Assembly (NCBI GenBank): GCA_963775235.1
Contig: CAVZHY010000003.1
Location: forward strand, 1-54,282
Length of the DNA stretch: 54,282 nt
Direction of reading: 5' to 3'
Origin: JBBDMC01 sp963775235
GTDB taxonomy: Bacteria > Pseudomonadota > Alphaproteobacteria > Rhizobiales > Kaistiaceae
The notes beneath the pieces are model-generated. The model did no database searches and was not told the origin of the DNA. It saw only the letters and a program-made list of their open reading frames with translations. Position 1 is the first letter of the stretch, and each line of letters starts with the position of its first letter. Shown here piece after piece: positions 36,179 to 45,628 of the stretch. Both the position numbers and the translations under genes were made by a program.

Positions 36179-36340
36179 CTAGTGCTTGCTGTCGGATGTT
36201 GGTGCAGCGGTCGGGCTATTGGCCGGGTCGCCTGCTGGAGCCTTGGTCTCCGGTTTCGTGTCAGTGTTCAGTGTAGTGCCTTCGCTGGCAGCGGTTCTTT
36301 TGTTCGCCGACACATTCTCGTTCTTTGCCAAATTGCTCAT
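36179..36340 (-). CDS. Small disordered hydrophilic protein
   Basis: The protein has 53 residues, starting MSNLAKNENVSANKRTAASEG and ending AGDPANSPTAAPTSDSKH. It is rich in Asn, Thr, Ala, Pro and Lys with no hydrophobic core, so it should be intrinsically disordered. GGAG lies 8 bases before the ATG at 36340; the frame is open to 36439 but that would add unrelated residues. Small hydrophilic proteins of this type are sometimes stress-induced. The function is unknown. Confidence 0.5.
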   Translation of the reverse strand: MSNLAKNENVSANKRTAASEGTTLNTDTKPETKAPAGDPANSPTAAPTSDSKH

Positions 36341-36647
36341 AGTATAGACTCCGATTTCGGGTTCCTGTCCGCCTGTTGGCGTCCATGTCTTTGGTAATTC
36401 TAAATTTTTTCGTAAGTTATTGTCACCCATGCCCCCCAATCGCTTGAGTTTATTTCTACTAGAAAGAGCGGGCGAACGAATCTCAATATAACGCTATGCT
36501 TCATAATTACAATGGGCTGCGAAATATTAAATTGGTCCGTCGTCGTTGACCAACGCCTTTTACCGGCCTTGCTAGCGGTACGAGCGACTGAAGAGCCGTT
36601 TTGACGCCGAACCGGGGTAACTATCTTCGTCTTTCCAATTCCCGCCG
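36341..36647. other. AT-rich intergenic patch
   Basis: From about 36400 to 36540 the sequence is far richer in A and T than its surroundings (for example TTCTAAATTTTTTCG and AATATTAAATTGG). No gene is seen. It may be the promoter region for the small protein at 36179, or an incoming patch next to the IS110 remnants. Confidence 0.5.
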
Positions 36648-36950
36648 GTGTCGCATTGCTGCCCGTGCCCTATGGAATCCTGCGCAAGTACGCGCGATTG
36701 GGCGCGCGAGATCGCCGCGCTTGGCCACGAGGTGCGCCTAATCGCGCCGATCTATGTGAAGTTCTTTGTGAAGCGCCAGAAGAATGGCGCTGCCGATGCG
36801 GAAGCGATCGTCGAACCGGCGTCGCGACCGACCATGCGCTTCGTTACTGTGAAGAGCCTCGAGAAGCGGGCTGCGGCGATGATGTTCAAGATGCGTGATC
36901 TGCTGGTTCGTCAGAGGACGCAGGCGATCAACGCCTTGCGTGGTCGCCGG
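36648..36950 (+). mobile_element. IS110-family transposase N-terminal remnant
   Basis: The reading DWAREIAALGHEVRLIAPIY, VKFFVKRQKNGAADAEAI, RPTMRFVTVKSLEKRAA, then RDLLVRQRTQAINALRG is the DEDD nuclease domain of an IS110-family transposase (xARELxxLGHxVRLMPPxYVKxYVKRQKNDAADAEA). The start and the C-terminal part are missing. After the LRG motif the frame departs from the family. Confidence 0.8.
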
Positions 36951-37290
36951 TCGGACGATCAGCCATTGATGAAAGATCTTCTGCACCAACCGTTGAAGCC
37001 ATGGTCCTGGTTGATCTCGCTTCGTCCAAAGATGCCAGCGTCCATGACCTGACGCTCGCGTTTGTGGCCGCTATCAAATCGGAATCGACGCATGGCTGAC
37101 CGGTGCCCAATCCGCGGGGCTTGCGGCAAGGACCAAGCCGAAGCCGGGCCTCATCGATGATTTCGAGCTCCCGTCTCGCTAACCGCCGCAACCGAGCATT
37201 GTGGGTCTTCCATGAGGCTCGTGCGATCCGGTATCCTGATTCGCCGATCAAATCCGAGCGAGATATGCATCTGTAAGGCGGGGAAGTCGT

Positions 37291-38058
37291 GTGTTCGCTT
37301 TGAACAAGAAAGTGGCATTCATCACGGGCGGCGGCGGCGGCGTGGGCGGCGCAACGGCCCGCGTAATGGCGGGTCTCGGCGCCAAGGTCGCAGTAATCGA
37401 TCGTGCGAGTTCGGCGGCCGTCAGCGTTGCCGATGAAATCTCTGGCAGCGGCGGCGCGGCCATTGCGATCGCGGCGGATGTGGCAAAGAGCGAAGACGTG
37501 GCGGAGGCGATGGCGCGCACGGTTGCAGCGTACGAAGGCCTCGACATCCTGGTCGTGAACGCGGCGATCCAGCGTCACGATCGCGATCTGCCGGTGCACG
37601 AACTAACCGACGAGGCCTGGGACGAAACCCAGGCGGTCAATCTGCGCGGCGCCTTTCTCACGCTGCGCGCCGGCGTGCGCCAGATGCTCGGCCAGGGGCG
37701 GGGTGGGGCGATTGTCATCGTGAGCTCGGTGGCGGCGCTCGGCGGCAGCCGACGCAACAGCTCCTACTCCGCCAGCAAAGGCGGCCTCATCGCGCTCGGG
37801 CGGACCGTCGCCCTGGGCTACGCCGGCCACGGCATACGCTGCAACATCGTCTGCCCCGGCGCGCTGTCGCGCATGCCCAATCACGACCTTGTGACCGAAG
37901 CGGCCGGGTGGCGGCAGCGCCTCTCCGACAAGATCCCCCTCGGCCGGCTTGGTGAGCCGGAGGAAATCGCGCCGATGATCGTGTTTCTCGCGTCCCCCGC
38001 CGCGAGCTACGCAACCGGCGGCGTGTTCGTGGTGGACGGCGGTCTGACCATCGCCTGA
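37291..38058 (+). CDS. SDR family oxidoreductase
   Basis: The protein has 255 residues. The Rossmann motif TGGGGGVGG (12-20) binds NAD(P), NAA (90-92) corresponds to the NNAG motif, and the catalytic residues are Ser145 or Ser146 and Y159-S-A-S-K163. The C-terminus (PAASYATGGVFVVDGGLTIA) is classical SDR. It reduces or oxidises an alcohol or ketone in the cytoplasm; the substrate is unknown. The start is a GTG at 37291 with AAGGCGGGG about 8 bases upstream. It is intact but flanked on both sides by broken IS110 elements, so it may be a passenger or a survivor of rearrangement. Confidence 0.93.
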   Translation: MFALNKKVAFITGGGGGVGGATARVMAGLGAKVAVIDRASSAAVSVADEISGSGGAAIAIAADVAKSEDVAEAMARTVAAYEGLDILVVNAAIQRHDRDLPVHELTDEAWDETQAVNLRGAFLTLRAGVRQMLGQGRGGAIVIVSSVAALGGSRRNSSYSASKGGLIALGRTVALGYAGHGIRCNIVCPGALSRMPNHDLVTEAAGWRQRLSDKIPLGRLGEPEEIAPMIVFLASPAASYATGGVFVVDGGLTIA

Positions 38059-38177
38059 CGGATCTAGACCCTATGTTCGCGGACTGAAAGGGCTGGCGGC
38101 CCGTCCCGCGACATGTCTGCATCGAGGATTGCGCCGGACTGGCCGGCGCCGAGCCTCAAGCATGGGGGCCGAGCCTG

Positions 38178-39290
38178 ATGGATAGTAGCATCTTTGTGGG
38201 TTTGGACGTGCACAAGGCAACGGTGTCGGTTGCGGTGGCGGAAGGCGTATGGGGCGGCGAAGTGCGCTCTTTGGGCACCGTGAGGAATACCGTCAGCGAG
38301 ATCGGCAAGATGGTGGAACGACTGGCCGGGCGTGATCGTCGGCTGAAGTTCTGCTACGAGGCCGCGGCCCGTGCGGCTATGGGCTTCATCGCCTGCTCAC
38401 GGCCCTTGGTCACGACTGTACGGTCGTTGCGCCCTCGCTGATCCCGGTGCGAACCGGCGACCAAGTCAAGACCGACCGCCGAGATGCATTCATGCTCGCG
38501 AAACTGCACCGCGCCGGCGAGCTCATTGCGGTCTGGGTGCCGGACGCTGCCCATGAGGCGATGCGTGATCTGGTTCGGGCTCGTGCGACGGCGGTACGGG
38601 TGCTCGGCAAGGCGCGGCAGCATCTCCAGAGCTTCCTGCTGCGGCATGGCCGGGTCTATGTGGCAAGACGGGCTGGACGCTGGCCTATCGCCGTTGGCTC
38701 ACAACGGTGCGGTTCGATCACCCGGCCCAGCAAGTGGTGCTGCAGGACTACATCGATGCTGTCAGCGACGCTGAAGCCCGCATCGACCGGCTTACCAGGC
38801 AGATCGAGGAGCTGGCGCCGCAGTGGTCGATGGCGCCGGTCGTGGCAGCGCTGCAGGCCATGCGTGGAGTAGGCTTCGTCGTCGCCGTCACAGTACCGCT
38901 GAGGTTGGCGACTTCTCGCGCTTCGACAATCCTCGCCAGCTGATGGCCTATCTTGGTCTGGTGCCATCGGAACATTCGAGCGGCGCAACGATGCGACGCG
39001 GCGGGATCACCAAGGCCGGCAACAGCCTGGCCCGGCGGGCTCTCATCGAGGGCGCCTGGACCTATCGCTTGCAGGCCCGTGTCAGCCGCAAGCTGCTGGA
39101 TCGCCTCGAGCGACTGCCACAGACCATCCGAGATATCGCCTGGAAGGCTCAGCTCAGACTGTGCACCCGCTATCGTCGCCTCATATCGCTGGGCAAGGCC
39201 AGGGTGGTGGTAACGACAGCTATTGCTCGCGAGATGGTCGGATTCTTGTGGGCCATCGCCCGCCAGGTGCAGGTCGGCTGCGCCGTCTGA
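38178..39290 (+). mobile_element. IS110-family transposase, multiply frameshifted
   Basis: Family blocks follow in order in different frames: MDSSIFVGLDVHKATVSVAV (first catalytic Asp region), then LIPVRTGDQVKTDRRDAFML (the DRRDA motif), LHRAGELIAVWVPDAAHEAM, YIDAVSDAEARIDRLTRQIE, then VGDFSRFDNPRQLMAYLGLV, PSEHSSGATMRRGGITKAGN (transposase_20 domain) and the end at 39290. At least three indels separate them. This differs from the fragments at 36.6 and 39.7 kb. The element is inactive. Confidence 0.88.
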
Positions 39291-39414
39291 GGAGGCCCTG
39301 CACCGTCACATCGGAGTTCACGGCTGGAGGTAGGGCGCGGTGGGGAATCCTCGTGCCTGTTAGGAGCCGGCCATGCCGACGCTCGTCCTCTAGACCGAGG
39401 CAGCCCCAAGACGA

Positions 39415-39480
39415 AACCACGGTCATGCGGTAACCAACCCGCGCATGAGAGCTTGCTCAACCGTCGTCTTTGGCCCTGCC
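39415..39480. repeat. IS110-associated end sequence, copy 1
   Basis: The stretch containing CGGTAACCAACCCGCGCATG and CTCAACCGTCGTCTTTGGC, downstream of the broken IS110 transposase, recurs in similar form at 45880-45935. It likely marks the right-hand end of an IS110-type element. Confidence 0.5.
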
Positions 39481-39699
39481 TCCTGCCGTGGACACCGCCG
39501 ATCTGTCATACCGGGCGTAGGCCCGGGCCACTTTGCGTGACCAAAATCATTGACGGCGAACATGAGAGCAGGCTGAGGAAAAAGGTCGCGCGCATCGCAT
39601 TGCCCTGATTCAAGCGATGGAGCTTGATTCCATCGGGAGGCAGCAATGCGGGGATCGGATCAGAATTCGGGTTCGCTGTTTTGGTCATCAGCCGCCGGA

Positions 39700-40010
39700 C
39701 GCGGCTGTCCTCGCGAGCGCACTTCGGATTGACGCCGAAGAAGTATCAATCGGGAGAAACTGACGTGACCGGCCGCATCTCAAAAATCGGCGACCGCGGT
39801 GTGCGCACCGCGCTCTACGAGGCGGCCAAGGTCATCCTGACCCGGCAGGTCAAAGGCTCGCGCCTGAAGAGTTGGGCGATGCGCCTGGCGGCGCGCGCCG
39901 GCATGCGCAAGGCCAAGGTCGCGCTCGCCCGCAAGCTTGCCGTCGTCCGCATGCTGGTCGACGGGACGAGCTTCATCGTCGACAAGGCGGCTGCGGCCGC
40001 AACGGTATAA
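39700..40010 (+). mobile_element. IS110-family transposase C-terminal remnant
   Basis: The reading AHFGLTPKKYQSGETDVTGR, ISKIGDRGVRTALYEAAKVI, LTRQVKGSRLKSWAMRLAAR, AGMRKAKVALARKLAVVRML is the C-terminal transposase_20 domain of another IS110 subgroup (GLTPKxYQSGETDxxGxISKxGD). The N-terminal half is absent. It starts 410 bases after the other IS110 copy ends. Confidence 0.85.
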
Positions 40011-40631
40011 GGAAAGGAGATCGCGGGTTCGGGGGCACGGCACCGGCCCCCGGAGCAGGGTCCCGTCGCCGGGAAGATGGATCAGGTCAGACCGCATATT
40101 GCACCGCGGCGCCGCTTGGATGACCGCGCGCGTTTAGATTGGCCGACCTGTTCCTCATCCGACCCCATCAGGTGGCGGCTACGCGCCGGCCCGGACAGAA
40201 GCAAGACACCGGCAACAGGATCATGGCTCAGAGCGATTGACGAACTACGGCCCGTGACAGAAGTGCAATATCTGTTTTCCGACCCTTGGGGCTTGGAAGG
40301 TGTGCCCCACCGATCCCGGCGGCAAGGATTGTCAGTCGTGCAATCCTTGAGATGGGACTTTCTACTGGACTCGCCGATCATCCCCTCAATGATGACCGAG
40401 CACCCCCGGCCGCAGTCACTGCAATCCAGTCTCTACGACGTCCGCCCGTGACGTCAAAGCGCGCGACGATCAGTCGACCACCGACGTTGCAGTTGGGGTT
40501 TGTTCGCGCTGGATAAGCGAGTTGTCCCTCTTTCCATAGTTTTTCTGGCAGCCTCCTACGAAATTTTTTCGGGGTTCTGATCCATCGCGCTCAGGTGCTC
40601 CTCGAATAGCCCGGGTTGAGGCTGATCTGAG
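40011..40631. other. Intergenic region after IS110 remnant
   Basis: The first 100 or so bases probably belong to the IS110 element's 3' flank. I see no gene in the rest; the frames are short and lack family features. Confidence 0.4.
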
Positions 40632-41177
40632 TCAACCGTGAGTGACTCGTCTGCGCCGCTGGCCGAGGAGCCTGTACTCGTGCCATGTCAATACCAGGAC
40701 TATGATGTCAAACAACGTTAGGAAAAAAAGCCAGCCTGAGAACGACAAAAGAACTTGATAGGTCTGGTAACCGATGAGAAGTGCGAGCGCTAATATAAAG
40801 GCCGGATATGCCCAACGCTTTTCGGTGAAGATTCCGGTGACGAGCACCAGCTCGACAAACCCGTGACTGAGAAGGAAGAAAACTGCCGACCCCTTGGCGC
40901 CAGTCGCGAGTGATTGAGCGCCGCGTTCCACCAAATTCGCAACCAAATCGTGGGGGTCTTGCCGAAGCTCATTTCGTGTGAGGAAGTTGGCAATTGCAAG
41001 CACCGTCGAGCTGCTAGTCCACGCCAAGACGATGCCGGCGGCAATCTCAAAGAGACTGTGGACAAGCTTTAACAGCAATGAGATCTGGAAGATCAGGTGA
41101 ATGTTCGATTCGCTGAACAGCGAACGCATCCAGCCCTCGTTTGGATTATCAGCTCGTTTCGAATGATCAGCAGGCAT
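40632..41177 (-). CDS. DUF2127 membrane protein
   Basis: The protein has 181 residues and four membrane segments: HLIFQISLLLKLVHSLFEIA, then GAKGSAVFFLLSHGFVELVL, YPAFILALALLIGYQTYQVL, and FFLTLFDIIVLVLTWHEYRL. RNELRQDPHDLVANLVERGA between the first two and the final DxxVxxLTWHEYRxL are DUF2127 features. It lies in the inner membrane; the function is unknown. The start at 41177 adds a short hydrophilic leader; the Met at residue 17 is an alternative. It is a single gene with no partner. Confidence 0.88.
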   Translation of the reverse strand: MPADHSKRADNPNEGWMRSLFSESNIHLIFQISLLLKLVHSLFEIAAGIVLAWTSSSTVLAIANFLTRNELRQDPHDLVANLVERGAQSLATGAKGSAVFFLLSHGFVELVLVTGIFTEKRWAYPAFILALALLIGYQTYQVLLSFSGWLFFLTLFDIIVLVLTWHEYRLLGQRRRRVTHG

Positions 41178-41970
41178 CGCTATCGATTAGCCTCTTGGAC
41201 CATCCGTCCTCCTGGAGGGACACGGGACAACGACAGCAATCGCTGGTTCCGGCGTTACGCATCGTGCTCCTCGTTCTCGTGGCGGCGGAACGCCTCCTCA
41301 CCGGACCTGATAAGCAGCCGCGTCGCGGCCAAGCCCGCAGGCGCCTCGATAGCCCACCAGAATCCGCTCGCGTGACTGCCCCGTCGGGTCCGCCAAAAGC
41401 TGAAATTCCAAGAGGGAGGCGTTCGAATACGCTACGGGCTCAAAAGGCGGCCTGCACACACACAGAAACGCTAGTGCGAAGAGTGTCGGCGCGCACGAAA
41501 CCCCAGCGGCATCGTTCACCCATGCCTGATTCGTGTCTACCCTTGACGATCCGGTCTGTCGCCGAAGGTCATGCGATTTCCTTAGCCGACGGCGATCAGC
41601 ACATATGCATCCACCGTTGTGGCCAGTCCGGCCATACGACTGGCGGCGCTTTGACGGCGACGCGACCTTGGACTCGCCGAGGAGGTCGCCAGGGGCCTTA
41701 CTGTTGGGCATGGGGTGATCCACTGTGATCTGTCGCTTAGAATCGGACGATTGCCACTGATAGTGCCCCGGCGCCCGTGACCGTCACCACAAGATCCGTG
41801 GTGCTCTGCGAGGCACTTCCTGACCGGGCGAATCGACCTTTGAACCCCGGGGCCGTCGAAGATGAAAAAATTGTAATGGAACTGAGTTCCGGCCGCTGAC
41901 GTTATGGGCGCACCAGATCGAGCGTTCGACCTGGCGATGAGACCCCAGATCATTCAACGGAGGATTCCCG
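41178..41970. other. Intergenic region, no supported gene
   Basis: Several overlapping frames occur but none has family features. The plus-strand reading EEVARGLTVGHGVIHCDL near 41680-41735 recalls a protein-kinase loop but has no kinase sequence around it. The last 20 bases hold the ACGGAGG ribosome-binding site of the DUF1344 gene. Confidence 0.45.
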
Positions 41971-42225
41971 ATGCGCAAGTCTTTGATCGCGTTGAGCGCG
42001 GCTGCTCTTCTTGGTGCCGTGTCGGTTGCGAATGCGGCCGATCTCACCGGCACGATCAAATCGATCGACACCGCGGCCAAAACGATTACGCTCGATAACG
42101 GCCAGACCTTCCAGCTTGGGACGGGTGTGCAAGCCTCAACCCTGAAGGTGGGTGAGAAGGTGAAGGTCACGTATACCGGCAGCGGCGCAAGCATGCAGGC
42201 AACCGCCGTGGCACCGGCTGCCTGA
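41971..42225 (+). CDS. DUF1344 periplasmic protein
   Basis: The protein has 84 residues: a signal peptide (MRKSLIALSAAALLGAVSVA, cleavage after NAA) and a mature domain of about 60 residues, DLTGTIKSIDTAAKTITLDN, then GQTFQLGTGVQASTLKVGEK, VKVTYTGSG. The pattern GxIKSIDxxxxTITLDDG is DUF1344, a short beta-barrel-like domain abundant in rhizobia. The function is unknown. CGGAGGATTCCCG precedes the ATG, and a strong terminator follows 23 bases after the stop, so it is a single-gene transcript. Confidence 0.9.
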   Translation: MRKSLIALSAAALLGAVSVANAADLTGTIKSIDTAAKTITLDNGQTFQLGTGVQASTLKVGEKVKVTYTGSGASMQATAVAPAA

Positions 42226-42248
42226 TTACGTTCGTTCCACGCGACTGC

Positions 42249-42282
42249 GGCTCCGTCCTACCGATTGGACGGAGCCATTTTA
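42249..42282 (+). terminator. Rho-independent terminator of the DUF1344 gene
   Basis: GGCTCCGTCC and GGACGGAGCC form a perfect 10-bp stem around an 8-base loop, followed by ATTTTA. It lies 24 bases after the stop codon. It is the clearest intrinsic terminator in the window. Confidence 0.85.
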
Positions 42283-42376
42283 TTGTGGAGGCGGTGCCGA
42301 ACCACCGCCTCTTTCCCCAACCCAAAAGGCAAGGGCGAGCATCGCCAAGCTCCAGTTTCAGGCTCCGCTCTAATGC

Positions 42377-42832
42377 TCAGGCGGATTGGATCGACGACAG
42401 CAGGTCCGCCGAGTCGGTTCCGATAACCACCTGCCACGTCGTGGTGACTATCGAATAGAACCCGTCCTTCGGATTGTCTTTGTTGTGCTTGAGCGCGTGC
42501 TGGACCGTTACAGAAGACAGCCGCACCGCGATTTTGCTGACCTGGGGGATCGCATCCTTGGCGACCGAGATGATCAGCACCTCGTCCCCATTATCGGCTT
42601 TGTCGACTTTGTCCACCTTTCCAACGGCCTTGCCGTCTTTGGTGACCACCTCGAGTCCGACCAGCTGGCCGGTCGAAATCGCAAGATTCGGCGCTCCGGC
42701 CCCAACAGGCCCAACCGTAACACTCACATCACTCGGACCGCCTTTGGCGGCTTCAATCGCAAAACCTGGCCCTGTCGACAGCCCGGTGGCCAAGAAAACC
42801 GCTACCAGTAGGGGCGTTCTGTTCCCGTTCAT
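42377..42832 (-). CDS. Secreted PRC-barrel-like protein
   Basis: The protein has 151 residues: a signal peptide (TPLLVAVFLATGLSTGPGFA), then a domain ISTGQLVGLEVVTKDGKAVG, KVDKVDKADNGDEVLIISVA, KDAIPQVSKIAVRLSSV that resembles a PRC barrel (LxGxxVxxxDGxxVGxVxDV). The last 40 residues (VQHALKHNKDNPKDGFYSIV) are unlike the family. It would sit in the periplasm; the function is unknown. It converges on the DUF1344 gene across the terminator. Confidence 0.65.
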   Translation of the reverse strand: MNGNRTPLLVAVFLATGLSTGPGFAIEAAKGGPSDVSVTVGPVGAGAPNLAISTGQLVGLEVVTKDGKAVGKVDKVDKADNGDEVLIISVAKDAIPQVSKIAVRLSSVTVQHALKHNKDNPKDGFYSIVTTTWQVVIGTDSADLLSSIQSA

Positions 42833-43018
42833 CCGCGCTTGCTCCCTCTCACTGATATTCTCGTTCCTTCATTGGGCCCCGGCCCGTTGATACAATAAGC
42901 TGCGGGCGGCACCCGCGCCACCTCTTTGGCGACGGGAATGCCAACCCGGACCGCGCGAGCGCGGTGTTTCCGGCAACGGCGCCGATGCCGACTACACGCA
43001 AGATTCAACGCTGATGCG

Positions 43019-43150
43019 ATGAAACCGCGGTGTCGCCCGAAGGTGCCCGCGCGCAAGGTGTCTCGATCAATCTACGAAGGCGCGCGCAATATGGCCCATG
43101 ACATTGCCAGGACCGAAGAAGGCCGAGCATCCCGGAACCTGCGCGGCTGA
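43019..43150 (+). mobile_element. IS1182-like transposase remnant
   Basis: The reading MKPRCRPKVPARKVSRSIYE, then GARNMAHDIARTEEGRASRN resembles the C-terminal part of IS1182-family transposases (CCPxxPARKxxRSxxExARD), which should continue with KKVEMLFAHLK. Here it stops at 43150. The core is absent. Confidence 0.55.
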
Positions 43151-43331
43151 CCAGCCGTCACTGGAGCCACGCGGCAGCTAATCAACCCAGACCACGCGCC
43201 GCCTTCTTTAACGAAGTCCCCCAACAGCGGACTTTCTGCCAAGGCGCTCAGCGGCCGCAGGGCAGCTCCACCAATTAAATGATCTCACGCCGGCCTCAAA
43301 TCAGACAGTCACTCCCGGCGGCAGGCGCGGC

Positions 43332-43715
43332 CTAAGGCCCGGCTTTCGGTGGCGAGGTCAGCTCGAGGTGATCAGGATTGCTATTGCTTGCCGCGAGGCC
43401 GTGGTCAAGGAATCTGCCCTCAATCGTGTAGCGCCGGCGCGGCACGATCTGGTCAATGCCGACACCCACCACCGGCAGGTCAAAACGCGAGACGGACCCG
43501 CTCGGCTCGTCTGAAAAGAGAATGTAGCCATTTTCCCGAGCCAGAAGATAGCCGGTGAGGGCGACCTCCTGACCAACAAACCCTCCAGGATGCCGGGTGA
43601 CGGCACCGACCCTGTGCACGACAGGAGCGGCAGTCGATAAACAAGTGAAGGCGCCAAGGCAGGTGGCCGCGCTCGCGACTAGCATCAAGTTCGACGGTCG
43701 TCGAGCATGCGCCAC
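43332..43715 (-). CDS. Secreted hypothetical protein, possible OB-like fold
   Basis: The protein has 127 residues with a signal peptide (LMLVASAATCLGAFTCLSTA) and a mature part GAVTRHPGGFVGQEVALTGY, LLARENGYILFSDEPSGSVS, RRRYTIEGRFLDHGLAASNS. The VGQEVALTGYLLxxxxGYILFSD pattern suggests an OB-like beta barrel. It starts with GTG at 43715, one base after the stop of the beta-propeller gene, so the two are surely co-transcribed. It is possibly a periplasmic partner of that protein. No family name is recognised. Confidence 0.7.
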   Translation of the reverse strand: MAHARRPSNLMLVASAATCLGAFTCLSTAAPVVHRVGAVTRHPGGFVGQEVALTGYLLARENGYILFSDEPSGSVSRFDLPVVGVGIDQIVPRRRYTIEGRFLDHGLAASNSNPDHLELTSPPKAGP

Positions 43716-43716
43716 G

Positions 43717-44748
43717 TCAGTTTGCCTTGATGATGTCGAGGCCGTCAGGAATGGCCAAGTAACCTGGCGCCGATCCGCGCCGGTCGGTGACGCCGTATTG
43801 CCACAGGATCTTCTTGGACCACTTGTCGATCACTATGACGCGATGATTGAGGTCGTCATTTGCCATGATGTTGCCGTTAGGCAATTCAATCGCCAGGGAT
43901 GGCCGATTGAGTGAGCCCGCGCCGGCGGGGGCGTAGTCCCACATGACCTGTCCAGCGGCGCTGATCTCGGTAATCCTGCCGGGGTGCGTGTAGCTGGCGA
44001 TGAGGAAATTGCCGGCCTTGGTCGGTTGCGGATCGGACGGATAGCGCAGCGGTAGGCTGAGTTTAAGCACCGGCCGCCAATTCGCGTCGAGTTCAACCAT
44101 GGAATGGTCGCGGATCGTGCTGATCAGTATATGTCCATCGGCCAGCGGCGTATCGCCATTCGGCGACGCGAGAAGCGGTGCCTGACTGCCGCAGCGGTCG
44201 GTCAATCCAGCCTGCCGCACGATCCGCTTGTCGGGCGAAATCTCCAGGACCCGACAGTTCCGGATATCCGCGACGATGACATCACCGTTGGGAAGTTGGT
44301 ACGCATCGTCGGGGAAGTTGAGCCGGCCGTTGCTGGCGCCGGGCTTACCGAGTTGGCCGTATTGCCAAATGACCGTCTTGCTGGCGATATCGATGATTTG
44401 GATCACCTGCTGGTGCTCGAGGCTGACGACAATTCTGTTGCCGCTGTCGGCAAAGAAGGCATCATCCGCACCGGTACTGCGTGGCAGTCCGTTGAAGTCA
44501 TACTCCCACAAAATCTTCTTTTCAGGACTGACGAGTAGCACCCGATTGTTCCCACGATCCGCGATAAGGACGTTGTAGCCGCCAACGGCCGATGGATCGG
44601 CCGGCTCGGTCGGCCCAGACAGGTTGGCGGCAGCGGCTGCGTGTGCTTGCGACAGCCCCCAGAAGGCCAACAGCGCGCCGACACAACCGAAGGCCCGGGC
44701 GCGGCAAAGTAGATACGCGAATGGCATCATCGGCGGCGTAGGTCGCAC
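43717..44748 (-). CDS. Secreted beta-propeller protein (PQQ-like repeats)
   Basis: The protein has 343 residues: a hydrophobic export signal (CRARAFGCVGALLAFWGLSQ, cleavage after AHA), then repeats with the same form, VLIADRGNNRVLLVSPEKKI, then LWEYDF; VIQIIDIASKTVIWQYGQLG; VIVADIRNCRVLEISPDKRI; RITEISAAGQVMWDYAP; RVIVIDKWSKKILWQYG. Each has a D-x-x-N-x-R-V-x-x-I/L core and a trailing W-x-Y, typical of NHL/PQQ-like propellers. It is probably a periplasmic scaffold or binding protein. Whether it binds PQQ is not known. It is followed immediately by the small secreted gene. Confidence 0.8.
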   Translation of the reverse strand: MRPTPPMMPFAYLLCRARAFGCVGALLAFWGLSQAHAAAAANLSGPTEPADPSAVGGYNVLIADRGNNRVLLVSPEKKILWEYDFNGLPRSTGADDAFFADSGNRIVVSLEHQQVIQIIDIASKTVIWQYGQLGKPGASNGRLNFPDDAYQLPNGDVIVADIRNCRVLEISPDKRIVRQAGLTDRCGSQAPLLASPNGDTPLADGHILISTIRDHSMVELDANWRPVLKLSLPLRYPSDPQPTKAGNFLIASYTHPGRITEISAAGQVMWDYAPAGAGSLNRPSLAIELPNGNIMANDDLNHRVIVIDKWSKKILWQYGVTDRRGSAPGYLAIPDGLDIIKAN

Positions 44749-45400
44749 GCCGAACCTGTCAATTCACTGTGGCTCGGCAACCGGTCACAGCAACGGAAGC
44801 CGCCCGGCCAACGGCGAACGTCCGGTTGTCGCTCAAGAACGGACTTCAAACGGGCGTATCGGAGGTCGGAAATGCGCCCGTAGTCGGACCCAGACTACAA
44901 ACGGCGGTGTAGTGAATTCGGTCGGAATCAACCGCTGACGCGCAGCACAAATGCGCGGCACGGATAGTGGGTCTGCGTTGGTAGCGCACCTCCGCTACCA
45001 GAGCCTGCAATATCAAATACTTAGAACCTCAAACGCTACCGCCTCCCACGACGCAAGATGTCTGCCGCCGCGTCCGTGCTGCCGGCCTCATCAAGTGGGG
45101 CCACTCCCGACGACACGTCGTGGGTGGACCAACGGCCGAGCTTTGGAGGCGCAACCAAGTCCGTGCAGGGGGGTACCAACGACTGAAGAGCGATCGATTC
45201 GAATGTCTGAGAAGCGCCCGACCCGCTTCCGAATTCATGGACCGCGGTAAGCTCTAACAGTCTGGAAGCGAAGCGAGGAGGGCGAATGAAGCGACCGACG
45301 TTCACGGAGGCGGATCGCCTTTCGCAAGCGTCCACACACGATTGATGTTGGTCCAAGGCTAACGCGGGTAGGGGGTAGGAGCCTTTGGTGACTGGGCCAC
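44749..45400. other. Intergenic region, nothing recognised
   Basis: Only short frames without family features occur. I see no RNA gene or mobile end here. Confidence 0.5.
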
Positions 45401-45628
45401 TCAAGCAGCAGCGCCATTCGGAATGCGGTTAATTCGAGCCGCTGCATCCATGACTTGCCGGAGGAGCATATCTTGCTTCTCGGCCGGCGCACGCACCAAA
45501 GGAGAAAGCGCCGTGAGAGCGGCCTTCAACACCCCGACGTTGAACTGCGCCGACAGCAGGAAGTCTTCGTTGAGTTTCCGGTCAACCGATGCATCGTCGT
45601 CACCGACGAGCACGGAACCACCGACCAC
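45401..45628 (-). CDS. Possible small hypothetical protein or fragment
   Basis: The frame encodes 75 residues, of which the part LNEDFLLSAQFNVGVLKAAL and LVRAPAEKQDMLLRQVMDAA looks like a helical soluble protein. The first residues (MVGGSVLVGDDDASVDRK, from a GTG) are less convincing and there is no good ribosome-binding site, so it may be the end of a truncated gene. No family is recognised. Confidence 0.35.
   Translation of the reverse strand: MVGGSVLVGDDDASVDRKLNEDFLLSAQFNVGVLKAALTALSPLVRAPAEKQDMLLRQVMDAAARINRIPNGAAA

Noticed and set aside
41680..41740. Protein-kinase-like reading HGVIHCDL
   Set aside because: There is no other kinase motif (no Gly-rich loop, no DFG) within reach, so the match is probably chance.
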